From: Amycolatopsis sp. EV170708-02-1
GTDB taxonomy: Bacteria > Actinomycetota > Actinomycetes > Mycobacteriales > Pseudonocardiaceae
NCBI RefSeq assembly: GCF_022479115.1
Contig: NZ_CP092497.1
Coordinates: 7,626,001 to 7,690,000, forward strand
DNA length: 64,000 bases
Direction: 5' to 3'
The notes below the pieces were generated by a model that searched no databases, was not told the origin of the DNA, and saw nothing but the letters and a program-made list of their open reading frames with translations. A program made the position numbers and the translations under genes. Below are positions 54,441 through 62,490 of this stretch, in pieces. How positions within the stretch are numbered: position 1 is the first letter of the stretch; each line of letters starts with the position of its first letter.

Positions 54441-54460
54441 CCGTCCTTGCCACTCACGAG
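54415..54460. repeat. 46-bp hairpin repeat, copy 3, overlapping an MFS gene end
   Basis: The same element as at 8720 and 50181 with one mismatch in the stem (AAGAACGG against CCGTCCTT). The left arm is translated as the end of the MFS protein, whose TAA lies at the centre. It separates the convergent MFS and ArsC-like genes. Confidence 0.85.
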
Positions 54461-54464
54461 GCGG

Positions 54465-54824
54465 TCAGCCGGGAAGTACCGACCGAACGGCCTCCGGGGT
54501 CCGCCCCACCACGGTCGTGCCGTCGTCGGCGGTGATGATCGGCCGCTGGATCAGCTTCGGATGCGTGGCCAGCGCCTCGATCCACCGGTCGCGGTCGGCG
54601 GGGGTGCGCCCCCATGTCTTGAGTTCGAGTTCCTTCGCGATCGGCTCGGCGGTGCGGGTGATGTCCCACGGCTCGAGCCCAAGCCGCTTCAGGACGGCCT
54701 TCAGTTCCTTCGCCGTCGGCGGCTCTTCGAGGTATTTCCGCACGGTGTACTCGGCCCCCGCCTCGTCCAGCATCGACACCGCGGACCGGCATTTGGCACA
54801 CGCCGGGTTCACCCAGATCTCCAT
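54465..54824 (-). CDS. ArsC/Spx-family thioredoxin-fold protein
   Basis: A 119-residue ArsC-family protein. The N-terminal active site is NPACAKCRSA (C9 and C12), followed by LDEAGAEYTVRKYLEEPPTAKELKAVLKRLGLEPWDITR and the QRPIITADDGTTVVGRTPEAV block, all typical of the glutaredoxin-dependent arsenate reductase fold. The family also includes Spx regulators and YffB, so arsenate reduction is not proven. No other arsenic genes are nearby. GGGAG precedes ATG 54824. It is divergent from a YdeI-like gene with a perfect palindrome between. Confidence 0.88.
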   Translation of the reverse strand: MEIWVNPACAKCRSAVSMLDEAGAEYTVRKYLEEPPTAKELKAVLKRLGLEPWDITRTAEPIAKELELKTWGRTPADRDRWIEALATHPKLIQRPIITADDGTTVVGRTPEAVRSVLPG

Positions 54825-54843
54825 CCGGGGCCACTCCCTTCGA

Positions 54844-54868
54844 AAAGTGCTCACTCGATGAGCACTTT
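54844..54868. promoter_or_regulatory. Palindromic operator between ArsC-like and YdeI-like genes
   Basis: A perfect 10-bp inverted repeat, AAAGTGCTCA and TGAGCACTTT, separated by CTCGA, lies 19 bp from the ArsC-like start and 46 bp from the YdeI-like start. Neither gene encodes a regulator, so the regulator that binds here is encoded elsewhere. Confidence 0.7.
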
Positions 54869-54914
54869 GCTTCCGATGATGGTCACAGACTCCTACGACG
54901 AAAGGAACCCTGCC

Positions 54915-55484
54915 ATGGACGAGCCCACCGTCAGCGCCGCGTCCCCCGCCGAGTGGCGGGCCTGGCTCGCCGAGCACGCCGCGACCGAGCAGGAGGTCTG
55001 GCTCGTCATCCGGCACAAGGACAGCGGCGTCCCCAGCGTCCGGATCGAAGAGGCGATGGAGCAGGCCCTGTGCTTCGGCTGGATCGATGGGCTGCACCGG
55101 AAGAACGACGCCACCAGTTCGCGGTTGCGGTTCACCCCGCGCAACCCCCGGAGCACGTGGAGCCGGGTCAACCGCGAGCGGGCCGCCCGCCTCGTCGCCG
55201 AAGGACAGATGACCGGACGCGGTCAGGCGATGATCGACCTTGCCAAGGAAAAGGGCCGCTGGCAGGTCGTGCCGGACGGCGACGGCGTCCCGGAAGACCT
55301 GCGTGCCCGGCTCGACGCCGACGAGGCCGCCCGCACCCATTTCGAGAAGTTCCCGCCGTCGTCGAAGCGGCTGATCCTGGAATGGATCCTGACGGCGAAG
55401 AAGCCGGAAACCCGGGAACGGCGGATCGCCAGGACCGTCGAGCTCGCGGCCGTGAACGTCCGCGCGAATCACCCGGTCCGGTGA
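54915..55484 (+). CDS. YdeI/OmpD-associated family protein
   Basis: A 189-residue cytoplasmic protein. The block EEAMEQALCFGWIDGLHRKNDATSSRLRFTPRNPRSTWSRVNRERAARLVAEGQMTGRGQAMIDLAK is the hallmark of the YdeI/OmpD-associated family, with the bacteriocin-protection-type C-terminal helix (FEKFPPSSKRLILEWILTAKKPETRERRI). In other bacteria homologues affect resistance to antimicrobial peptides, but the biochemical role is unknown. AAAGGAA precedes ATG 54915. It converges with the PP2C gene, with 1 bp between the stops. Confidence 0.92.
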   Translation: MDEPTVSAASPAEWRAWLAEHAATEQEVWLVIRHKDSGVPSVRIEEAMEQALCFGWIDGLHRKNDATSSRLRFTPRNPRSTWSRVNRERAARLVAEGQMTGRGQAMIDLAKEKGRWQVVPDGDGVPEDLRARLDADEAARTHFEKFPPSSKRLILEWILTAKKPETRERRIARTVELAAVNVRANHPVR

Positions 55485-55485
55485 C

Positions 55486-56691
55486 TCAGTTCGGTTCACA
55501 CCGGGCCACGAGGAGCGCGATGTCGTCCTGCGCCGGCGTGTTGCCGACGAGCGCGGCCATCACCCGCGCGCACACCGCTCCCGGCTGGCCCGCGAAGACC
55601 ACGTCGGCGAGCCGCTGCAGGCCGACGTCGATCAGCTGATCCCGGCGCTCGACGAGACCGTCGGTGTAGAAGGCGAGCACGGCGCCGGGCGGCAACTCGA
55701 CGGTGGTTCTTCGGCGCCCCGGCCCGGTGACCCCGATGGGCGGATCGACCGGCGCGTCGACGAACACCGACGGGCCGCCGGGCGGCGCGAGCACCGGCGG
55801 CAGATGCCCGGCCAGCGAGATCGCCATGCTGTCGCGCGAAGCCGTCACCAGCCCGTACACGACGGTCGCCAGCGAACCCGGCTCGAAATGCTGCACCTTC
55901 CGGTCCAGTTTGGACAGTACTTCCGCCGGGTCGTCCGATTCGAGCGCGTAGGCGCGAAGCGCGCTGCGCAGTCGCCCCATGATCACGGCGGCGTTGAGGC
56001 CGTGGCCGGCGACGTCTCCCATCACGATGCCGAGCCGGTCGCCCGGCAGCGAGAACAGGTCGTACCAGTCGCCGCCGACCCCGGGTTCGGTACCCGGGAC
56101 GTACCGCGCGGAGAACTGGATTCCCGGCACGGCGGGCAACCGCGCGGGCACCAGGCTCCGTTGCAGCGCGGCCGCCGCCGCGCGATCGGTCGACGAGAGT
56201 TCGATCTGCACCGCCAGCGCTATGCGCGCGGCGACGAGCCGCAGCAACTCGATGTCGGTCTCGGAGAACTCCCTCGGCGTCAGCGACCCGACGTGCAGGA
56301 CGCCGATCAGTTCGTCACCCGCGAGCATCGGCACACCGAGCAGCGTGCGCAGCCCCCGTTCCCACAGGAGCGCGTTCACCACCGTGGTCTCGTCGACGTG
56401 GTCGATGATCACCGGACGGCGCTGCGCGGCCACCCGGCCCGCGAAGCCGGCGCCGACGGGCACCCGGACGTCCTGGTAGACCTCTTCCTCGATCCCGGAA
56501 GCGGCGATCGCCTGCAGGTGCTGCGCCGACGGGTCGTACCGCAGCACCGTGGCGGTGTCGACGCCGAGAACCTCGCGCACACGCGCCAGGATCGTCGTCA
56601 TCACCTTGTCCTGGCCGAGGTGACCCAGCGCCGTGTCTGTGATGGCTTCGAGCACCTGGAGCCGCTCGTCGGCTGTCGGGGTCTCGGGCAT
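55486..56691 (-). CDS. GAF-PP2C (SpoIIE/RsbU-type) protein phosphatase
   Basis: A 401-residue cytoplasmic phosphatase. A GAF sensor (about 15-165; VLGVDTATVLRYDPSAQHLQAIAASG, GAGFAGRVAAQRRPVIIDHV) precedes a PPM/SpoIIE domain with metal-binding motifs GGDWYDLF, MGDVAGHGLNAA, AFYTDGLVERR and QDDIALLVAR. Such enzymes dephosphorylate anti-anti-sigma factors and so switch on stress sigma factors in response to a GAF-bound signal. No anti-sigma partner is adjacent. Confidence 0.95.
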   Translation of the reverse strand: MPETPTADERLQVLEAITDTALGHLGQDKVMTTILARVREVLGVDTATVLRYDPSAQHLQAIAASGIEEEVYQDVRVPVGAGFAGRVAAQRRPVIIDHVDETTVVNALLWERGLRTLLGVPMLAGDELIGVLHVGSLTPREFSETDIELLRLVAARIALAVQIELSSTDRAAAAALQRSLVPARLPAVPGIQFSARYVPGTEPGVGGDWYDLFSLPGDRLGIVMGDVAGHGLNAAVIMGRLRSALRAYALESDDPAEVLSKLDRKVQHFEPGSLATVVYGLVTASRDSMAISLAGHLPPVLAPPGGPSVFVDAPVDPPIGVTGPGRRRTTVELPPGAVLAFYTDGLVERRDQLIDVGLQRLADVVFAGQPGAVCARVMAALVGNTPAQDDIALLVARCEPN

Positions 56692-56700
56692 TCGCAGAGC

Positions 56701-57396
56701 CTAGCCAGTCCGGCCGGCGGTCACCGCCCAGCCCGCCGCGAGTCCGTCGAGGTCGTCCGCCAGTACGGCACTCGGCGGAATGGCGTCCCGCGGCACGCGG
56801 CAGGCGAGCGCCGTACCGAGCCCGGCCATCCGGATGACAGTGTCGATCAGCGCCTCCGGCTCCTCCGGCCAGTCGAACCCGGGCTGGGCGATCAGCAGGC
56901 TCACGCAGCCGTGCATCGCCGACCAGAGACCCATCGCGAGGACCTCCGGTTCGCCGCGCAGGATCCCGGCCCGCACGCAGGCGGCGGTCGCGTCGGCGAG
57001 ATACCGGAAACAGGCGACCGCGCCGGGCGACGAACCGCCGGAGGGACGCATCAGCAGTACCCGGTATTGCACCGGATGGTCGAGGGCGAACCGGGCGTAC
57101 ACCCGCGCGCAGCGGCTGAGGGCGCGCATCGGATCGGCGACCTCGACGGCGTGCTCGCGCATCCGGCGCGCGAGTTCGTCCCACACCCGCAGGCATACCG
57201 CCTCCAGCAAGGCGTCCCGGCTGGGGAAGTGCGCATAGACCGACGGCGTGGAGACACCGGTGCGCCGCGCGACGGCCCGCAGCGTCAGCGCCTCGTCGCT
57301 TCCCGCCTCGCCGAGCAGGGCGTCGGCGGCCGACAAGATCTCGCCGCGCAGCTTGTCCCCTTCGCCCGGCCGCGCCTTCGTCCGCTTCGCGCCCAT
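56701..57396 (-). CDS. TetR-family regulator of the divergent thioesterase
   Basis: A 231-residue TetR regulator. The HTH is ILSAADALLGEAGSDEALTLRAVARRTGVSTPSVYAHFPSRDALLEAV (about 20-67). The C-terminal domain fits the TetR_C_13/WHG group (VYARFALDHPVQYRVLLMRPSGG). ATG 57396 is chosen because the longer frame runs through the operator. A perfect palindrome at 57421-57445 lies between it and a thioesterase gene. It probably senses an acyl-CoA or similar lipid signal. Confidence 0.9.
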   Translation of the reverse strand: MGAKRTKARPGEGDKLRGEILSAADALLGEAGSDEALTLRAVARRTGVSTPSVYAHFPSRDALLEAVCLRVWDELARRMREHAVEVADPMRALSRCARVYARFALDHPVQYRVLLMRPSGGSSPGAVACFRYLADATAACVRAGILRGEPEVLAMGLWSAMHGCVSLLIAQPGFDWPEEPEALIDTVIRMAGLGTALACRVPRDAIPPSAVLADDLDGLAAGWAVTAGRTG

Positions 57397-57420
57397 GCCG
57401 TGATGCTGCCAGCATTGACT

Positions 57421-57445
57421 TGACACCGTCAACTTGACGGTGTCA
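57421..57445. promoter_or_regulatory. TetR operator between the regulator and thioesterase genes
   Basis: A perfect 12-bp inverted repeat (TGACACCGTCAA / TTGACGGTGTCA) with one central C. It lies 25 bp from the regulator start and 9 bp from the thioesterase ATG, so it should shut both promoters. Confidence 0.85.
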
Positions 57446-57454
57446 GCTTGAGGC

Positions 57455-58252
57455 ATGGCGCATTTCCGGACCGCGACCGCCCTCCGCCGCCGAGGCGGCG
57501 ACCCGGTCTTCGACACCGAACTCGATCCACAGTGGACGATCGGGACGAAGCTACACGGCGGCTATCTCCTCGCCGTGCTCGCCAAAGCGGCCGCCGAGGT
57601 CTCCTCGCATCCGCATCTGACCGCGATCAGCGGCTCGTTCTCGGTGGCCCCCGAGCCCGGCCCCGCCGTCGTGGAGGTCGAGGTGCTGCGCGAGGGCCGC
57701 GGCCTCACCCAGCTGCGCGCCCGGCTGAGCCAGCAGGGCGCGCCCTGCACCGAAGCGCTGATCACCCAAGGCGTCCTGACCGAGGGCGACGCGTGGTGGT
57801 CCGGAGTGGATCCGGTGGAGATCCCGCCGGAGCAGGACTGCCTGCCCGTGCCCGCCGACGGCGGTGGCGGATTCCGCATCGGACTGATGGACGTCGTCGA
57901 GCAGCGGCTCGACCCGGCCGCGGCGGGTTTCGCGGTGGGACAGCCGTCCCGGAAGGGCGTGATCTCGTCCTGGCTGCGGCTCGCCGACGGCAGTGACTGG
58001 GACCCGGTGAGCCTGCTCGTCGCGCTCGACCCGGTACCGCCGATCTCCTACGACCTCGGCATCGCGGGCTGGGCGCCGACCGTCCAGTTCACCGCGTACC
58101 TGCGCGGGCTCCCGGCGCCGGGTCCGGTGCGGGTGCGGATGCGCGCGGGCGAGCTCGGCGGCGACCGGATGGACGAGGTCGCGGAGCTTTGGGACGAAAA
58201 GAACCGGTTGATCGGGCAAGCGACCCAGATCGCCGCCGTCCGGCTCCCCTGA
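57455..58252 (+). CDS. Acyl-CoA thioesterase-family protein (TesB-like double hotdog)
   Basis: A 265-residue protein of the TesB-like thioesterase family with two hotdog halves. The first half has LDPQWTIGTKLHGGYLLAVLAKAAAEV and SGSFSVAPEPGPAVVEVEVLREGRGLTQLRARLSQQG; the second has PISYDLGIAGWAPTVQFTAYLRG and LIGQATQIAAVR, ending in the catalytic-type Gln region. It probably hydrolyses an acyl-CoA. It is under control of the divergent TetR. The operator ends only 9 bp upstream, so the transcript leader is very short or absent. Confidence 0.88.
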   Translation: MAHFRTATALRRRGGDPVFDTELDPQWTIGTKLHGGYLLAVLAKAAAEVSSHPHLTAISGSFSVAPEPGPAVVEVEVLREGRGLTQLRARLSQQGAPCTEALITQGVLTEGDAWWSGVDPVEIPPEQDCLPVPADGGGGFRIGLMDVVEQRLDPAAAGFAVGQPSRKGVISSWLRLADGSDWDPVSLLVALDPVPPISYDLGIAGWAPTVQFTAYLRGLPAPGPVRVRMRAGELGGDRMDEVAELWDEKNRLIGQATQIAAVRLP

Positions 58253-58272
58253 ACCACCCGAAAGCGGGTTCA
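58250..58272 (+). terminator. Short hairpin after thioesterase gene
   Basis: TGAACC...GGTTCA with inner CCCG-AAAG-CGGG starts at the stop codon. It is small and has no T-tract, so it is only a weak candidate terminator. Confidence 0.4.
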
Positions 58273-58330
58273 TGACGCGGCGCCGGGAGCTAAGATCCGG
58301 CTTCGACGTCATTGTTCTGGGGGCAGGACC

Positions 58331-60385
58331 ATGGAAGTGGAACCACGTCGCGCGGGCGAGAACGACTCCGATCCCGGCGGAGCCGAGATCACCCGGCTGT
58401 GCCGGACCTTGGTGCCGTTGGCCGCCGCCGGCAAGTACGCCGAGGCCGCGTCGACCTATCGCTGGGTGACCAGGGCCTCGTCCGGCGATCCGCTCCGGTA
58501 CGGCGATCACGCGTTGCGGCTGGAATTCTGCGCCCTCACCGGCAACGAGCACACCGGTCTCGATCTTCTGTCGCTTTTGGACGGTGTCGGCGACCATTCG
58601 GACGCCGTCGGCAGGCTCGAGTTCTTCGCCTCGGCGGCGCTGCTCACCCGCCGGTTGACGGAAACCGGATACGGCGACATCCCGTTCGTCCTCAACGGCC
58701 CGTACGACGGCGTTCCCCTGAGCAGGCTGCACGAGCGGATGCGGGCGGCGGCGTTCGTCGAAGCCGAGGAACTCGACGGACGCGAGCACACCGGCTACTT
58801 CACCGGCTACGCCGAACGGAAGATGGCCGCGAAACCGGTCGCGGAATTCGTCCCGCTCCTGCCGTCGGCGCTCCCCCGGGTCCCGATCCTGCCGCCGCCG
58901 GGACTGTCCGCCGAGGAGCTCGTCATCCGGGCGGAGATCCACAATCACCGGTGCGAACCGGAGGAGGCGCGAGCCTGTCTCGACGCGATCGAAAGCGTCC
59001 CGGACGAAATCGGGCCGCGGCTGAGCGAATTGCGCGCGATCTTCTTCCAGGGCGAGGACACCGAGGAGCGGCTGCGCCACGCGGCCGCCGGATTCCGGCG
59101 CCAGGGCGACGAAATCCGCTTTCTGCTCAACCAGTGCTGGCTCGGCCTGTGGCTCGTCTTCGACGATCAGGCCGAGACCGGGGTCGCGCTGACGACGGTG
59201 GCCGCGGCCCGCTTGCGCGCCGGGACGGACGAACGCGCCGCCTGCTGGGGCGAATACTGGCTGGCGCACGTGCTTTCCGGGCAGGGCCGCACTTCCGAGG
59301 CGTACGAGGCCTTGCGACGGGGCGCCGAGCGGGCTCGCGCGGCGGGGGATCCTTTGCTCCACGGGACTCTGCTGTGTCTCGAAGCGTCGTTGCGGAACGG
59401 CGACGGAGAGGATCCCGCGACCACACTGGAGCTCGCGCGGGCGGCGACGGACGCCTTCATCGTCGGCAACGTCGGCGAAAAGGCGGTCGAGGCCGTCGAA
59501 CAGGTCCGGATCGCTTACGAACGAACGGGATCGCTCGACGAACTGGACGTCTTCGTGGAACACCTGCTGGCGACGCTGCCCGTCGGCGGTCCGGAACGGT
59601 TGCGCGGACATCTCCGCCACCTCCGGGCGCTGTCGCTGATCGGCACCGGCAGGTTCGCCGAAGCCGTCGACGACGCCTACGCGTCTCTCGGTGTCTCCGC
59701 GTCGAAAGGCAAGGACACCGCGGAACATTGGTACGTCCTCGTCACCGCGCTGCACGGCGCCGGCCGCTACGACGAAGTGCTCGACGTCGCACCCCGCGCC
59801 ATCTCCCTGCTCGCCGCTTCACCGGACTGGGGCCACCGCTGCCGGTGGATGTACGCCGACAGCTACCGCGCGCTCGGCGAATCTTCGCGCGCCTTCAACG
59901 AATACGCCGTCCTCGCCGAAATCCTCCAGGATTCGGGCGACACCGGGCACTCCTACATCTCGGTGAGCATGGCCGCCGCCGAACAGCTCGATCTGCTCGG
60001 CTACGGCGCGAACGCCGCCGACTTCTACGCGCGGGCCGCCGACGCGGCCTCGGCGATCGGCGGCGGGTACGTGGCCGCCACTTGCCGTAACGCCGCGACA
60101 CTTTCCCGGCTGCGGTCCGGCGACCTCGACGCGGCACTGAGCGCGCTCGACGCCGCGGAAACCGCTGTGCACGCCGTGGAAACCGAAACCGCGCCCGCCA
60201 GGGAACATCTCATCGCGCAGCTCGACCACGTCGCCGCCCACGTGCTCAGCGCCGCCGGCCGCGTCCGCGAGGCCGCCCGCCGCGCGCTCAGCGCCGCCGA
60301 AACATTCCACCGGATAGGCGAAGCCGAGTCCGCCCGTGACGTCGACCTGTTGCTCGAACAGATACTCCTGGGTGAACAGACGTGA
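58331..60385 (+). CDS. Hypothetical helical-repeat (TPR-like) protein
   Basis: A 684-residue soluble protein made almost wholly of helix pairs like tetratricopeptide repeats: AAAGKYAEAASTYRWVTRAS, GQGRTSEAYEALRRGAERARAAGDPLLHGTLLCLEASLRNG, GRFAEAVDDAYASLGVSASKGKDTAEHWYVLVTALHGAGRYDEVLDVAPRAISLL, and more to the C-terminus. No catalytic or DNA-binding domain is visible. TPR proteins are scaffolds for protein complexes. It is flanked by a thioesterase and a secreted protease with no obvious link. Function unknown. Confidence 0.8.
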   Translation: MEVEPRRAGENDSDPGGAEITRLCRTLVPLAAAGKYAEAASTYRWVTRASSGDPLRYGDHALRLEFCALTGNEHTGLDLLSLLDGVGDHSDAVGRLEFFASAALLTRRLTETGYGDIPFVLNGPYDGVPLSRLHERMRAAAFVEAEELDGREHTGYFTGYAERKMAAKPVAEFVPLLPSALPRVPILPPPGLSAEELVIRAEIHNHRCEPEEARACLDAIESVPDEIGPRLSELRAIFFQGEDTEERLRHAAAGFRRQGDEIRFLLNQCWLGLWLVFDDQAETGVALTTVAAARLRAGTDERAACWGEYWLAHVLSGQGRTSEAYEALRRGAERARAAGDPLLHGTLLCLEASLRNGDGEDPATTLELARAATDAFIVGNVGEKAVEAVEQVRIAYERTGSLDELDVFVEHLLATLPVGGPERLRGHLRHLRALSLIGTGRFAEAVDDAYASLGVSASKGKDTAEHWYVLVTALHGAGRYDEVLDVAPRAISLLAASPDWGHRCRWMYADSYRALGESSRAFNEYAVLAEILQDSGDTGHSYISVSMAAAEQLDLLGYGANAADFYARAADAASAIGGGYVAATCRNAATLSRLRSGDLDAALSALDAAETAVHAVETETAPAREHLIAQLDHVAAHVLSAAGRVREAARRALSAAETFHRIGEAESARDVDLLLEQILLGEQT

Positions 60386-60438
60386 CGTGTGTCCTGTTCT
60401 GTCAGTGACATGCCCACCTTCCGGTGCTTATGATTCCT

Positions 60439-60454
60439 GGCGGTCTAGACCTCT
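60439..60454. promoter_or_regulatory. DasR-like element (dre) before the metalloprotease-lectin gene
   Basis: GGCGGTCTAGACCTCT contains the perfect core GGTCTAGACC and matches the Streptomyces dre consensus AGTGGTCTAGACCACT at 13 of 16 positions. It lies 47 bp upstream of the start. DasR is a GntR-type repressor relieved by GlcNAc-6-phosphate. Confidence 0.72.
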
Positions 60455-60500
60455 TGACGCATCCGGATGCCTCATCCCTGCGAGGTAAAGGCGGTTCGGC

Positions 60501-61697
60501 ATGACCGGAAGAATCTTCAGACTCGTGGCCGGCGCGGTGCTGGCGCTCGGCGTCCTGTCCCTGCCCGCTCCCGTGGCGGCCGCGGCCGAAGCCTCGGTGG
60601 TCTGCGACGGTGACGGCGTCAGCGGAAAACGCGTTCAAGCGCTTTATGTCCGCGGGAACACGCAAGCGGACCGGTACGGGCAATTCGTCGGCCAGTTCCA
60701 GACCTTCGCGAGCCAGATCGACGACCTCTTCGTCGAAGCCGCGGTCCGGCTCGGCGGCGGTGTCCGGCACGTCAGGTACGTGCACGACGCGAGCTGCCGG
60801 GCGGCGGTCGCGAACGTCGTCATCGCCCAGTCCGCGATGGCCAACGTGGACACGATCACCAACGCCATCAAGGCACAGGGCCACAATCGCGCCGACCGCA
60901 AGTACATCGTCTGGTACGACGCGGGCGGCTGCGGGCTCGCGTTCGGCAACGGCGGCAACGACAGCCCCGGCGCGAGCAACCCGTACAACGGCGGCCCGCA
61001 CTACGCCACGGTCGGCACGGGATGCTGGAGCTGGCAGGCCACCGGGCACGAACTGCTGCACAATCTCGGCGCCGTCCAGGGCAGCGCGCCGAACGCGACA
61101 CCGTACGGCCATTGCTGGGACGACGAAGACATCATGTGCTACGACGATGGCGGTCTCCCGCCGGGCGGCCTGAAGAAGGTGTGCCCCGGCGCGCCGGAGA
61201 ACCAGATCGACTGCCTCGGCGACGACTACTTCCACACCAATCCCGCGCCCGGGAGCTATCTCGCCACCCACTGGAACGTCGCGAACAGCGAGTACCTGAT
61301 CCGGAGCGGCACCCCGTATCCCGCCGGGCGGATCACCGGCGTGACCGGGAAATGCGTCGACGTGGACCACTCGCAGATCACGAACGGCACGGCGGTGCGG
61401 CTGTGGAACTGCAACGGCACCCCCGCGCAGACGTGGGCCGTGCAGAACGGGACGCTGCGCGCGCTCGGGAAATGCCTGGACGTCGCCAACAGCGGCACGG
61501 CCGACGGGACGCGGGTGCAGCTGTGGGACTGCAACGCGACCGGCGCGCAGACCTGGCGGCGGCAGGGCACGACACTGGTCAACCCGCAGTCCGGCAAATG
61601 CCTCGACGTCGAGGCAGGCGCCACCGGCGAGGGCACCCGGCTGGTGATCCGGACCTGCGACGGGGCGGCCGGCCAGTCCTGGCAGATCCCCGCTTGA
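60501..61697 (+). CDS. Secreted metalloprotease with ricin-B lectin domain
   Basis: A 398-residue secreted protein. The signal peptide is about residues 1-28. Residues 30-270 form a metzincin-like zinc protease with HELLHNLGAVQG (H183, E184, H187) and a Met-containing turn, DIMCYDDG. Six or more cysteines suggest disulfides. Residues about 275-398 form a ricin B-type beta-trefoil with three repeats, each with a QxW-type motif (AQTWAVQ, AQTWRRQ, GQSWQIP), which binds carbohydrate. It would attach a protease to polysaccharide or glycoprotein. A DasR-like box upstream suggests control by chitin or GlcNAc supply. Confidence 0.9.
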   Translation: MTGRIFRLVAGAVLALGVLSLPAPVAAAAEASVVCDGDGVSGKRVQALYVRGNTQADRYGQFVGQFQTFASQIDDLFVEAAVRLGGGVRHVRYVHDASCRAAVANVVIAQSAMANVDTITNAIKAQGHNRADRKYIVWYDAGGCGLAFGNGGNDSPGASNPYNGGPHYATVGTGCWSWQATGHELLHNLGAVQGSAPNATPYGHCWDDEDIMCYDDGGLPPGGLKKVCPGAPENQIDCLGDDYFHTNPAPGSYLATHWNVANSEYLIRSGTPYPAGRITGVTGKCVDVDHSQITNGTAVRLWNCNGTPAQTWAVQNGTLRALGKCLDVANSGTADGTRVQLWDCNATGAQTWRRQGTTLVNPQSGKCLDVEAGATGEGTRLVIRTCDGAAGQSWQIPA

Positions 61698-61699
61698 GC

Positions 61700-61723
61700 C
61701 GCGTTTAGTCCTCTGAACGCGGT
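61700..61723. repeat. Intergenic hairpin, CCGCNTT family, copy 2
   Basis: CCGCGTTTA and TGAACGCGG (8 of 9 paired) flank GTCCTC, starting 3 bp after the protease stop. It shares CCTCTGAAYGCGG with 28177-28204. Probably a terminator. Confidence 0.7.
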
Positions 61724-61741
61724 TCGCGATGCCGGCGGGCG

Positions 61742-61796
61742 TGTCGCGAAAGCCACTTTCGGGACGTCAGACGTCTCGAAAGTGGCTTTCGCGACA
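61742..61796. repeat. Large 27-bp-arm hairpin
   Basis: Two 27-nt arms (first arm starts TGTCGCGAAAGCCACTTTCG) pair at 26 of 27 positions around a single A. It follows the smaller hairpin after the protease gene and precedes the DoxX gene. It is similar in style to the other families here but has its own sequence. Confidence 0.8.
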
Positions 61797-61856
61797 TGGG
61801 CCGGGCTCCCCGCCGTCGTCTTGCCAGCACCGCTCACCAGGAGAAAGATCCCCGGC

Positions 61857-62279
61857 ATGTCCGGAGGAGCCAGCGGTACCCGAAGCCTGCCCATCGGCTC
61901 GATCGCGCTGTGGATCGTGCGCGTCGCGCTCGCCGCCGAGTTCCTCTACAGCGGCTACCTGCTGTTCTCGGGTGGCCACACCGAACAGGTCTTCGCCGAG
62001 ATCGGGCTCGGGCAGTGGCTCCGGTACGTCACCGGCGTCCTCGAGGTCGCCGGCGCGATCGGCCTGCTGATCCCCCGCTTCGGCGGGCCGTCGGCGCTGC
62101 TGCTGGCGGGCGTCATGGTGGGCGCGAGCGTCACGGAGCTGTTCATCCTCGCGGACGGCGGCCCGGTCCTCCCGCTGATCCTGCTGATCGTCTGCGCGAC
62201 GCTGGCCTGGTTCCTCCAGGATCAGACGCGCGCGCTGCTCGGGATCAAAGCTCCCAGAGACGACGAGGACGACCGCTAG
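61857..62279 (+). CDS. DoxX-family membrane protein
   Basis: A 140-residue protein with four helices (about 14-33, 49-70, 74-95 and 101-120). VRVALAAEFLYSGYLLFSG, TGVLEVAGAIGLLIPRFGG and the acidic end fit the DoxX/DoxD-like family. Homologues sit in the membrane and are linked to redox stress in mycobacteria. AGGAG lies 14 nt before ATG 61857, longer than usual. Not obviously tied to its neighbours. Confidence 0.85.
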   Translation: MSGGASGTRSLPIGSIALWIVRVALAAEFLYSGYLLFSGGHTEQVFAEIGLGQWLRYVTGVLEVAGAIGLLIPRFGGPSALLLAGVMVGASVTELFILADGGPVLPLILLIVCATLAWFLQDQTRALLGIKAPRDDEDDR

Positions 62280-62490
62280 GCGAACGCGCGCCACCCTTAC
62301 ACCGAACGGCGCAAACCTCGCCCGCCGAATGCACCGTTCATCGGGACGGACAAAGAAAAACCGCATGTCAGCCTGCCTCGCGAGGCCTTGACGAGCACGC
62401 CGAAATTCGATCATCAGCGTGATCGATCGCTCACTCAAGGTGAAAGATTGCGGCTCGTTTACAACGAACCGGCCACCCGCTTGACAGTCG

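Noticed and set aside
54465..54824. Considered part of an arsenic resistance operon with the ArsR-like gene
   Set aside because: The ArsR-like protein lacks metal-binding cysteines, is paired with an MFS gene, and no arsB/acr3 is present.
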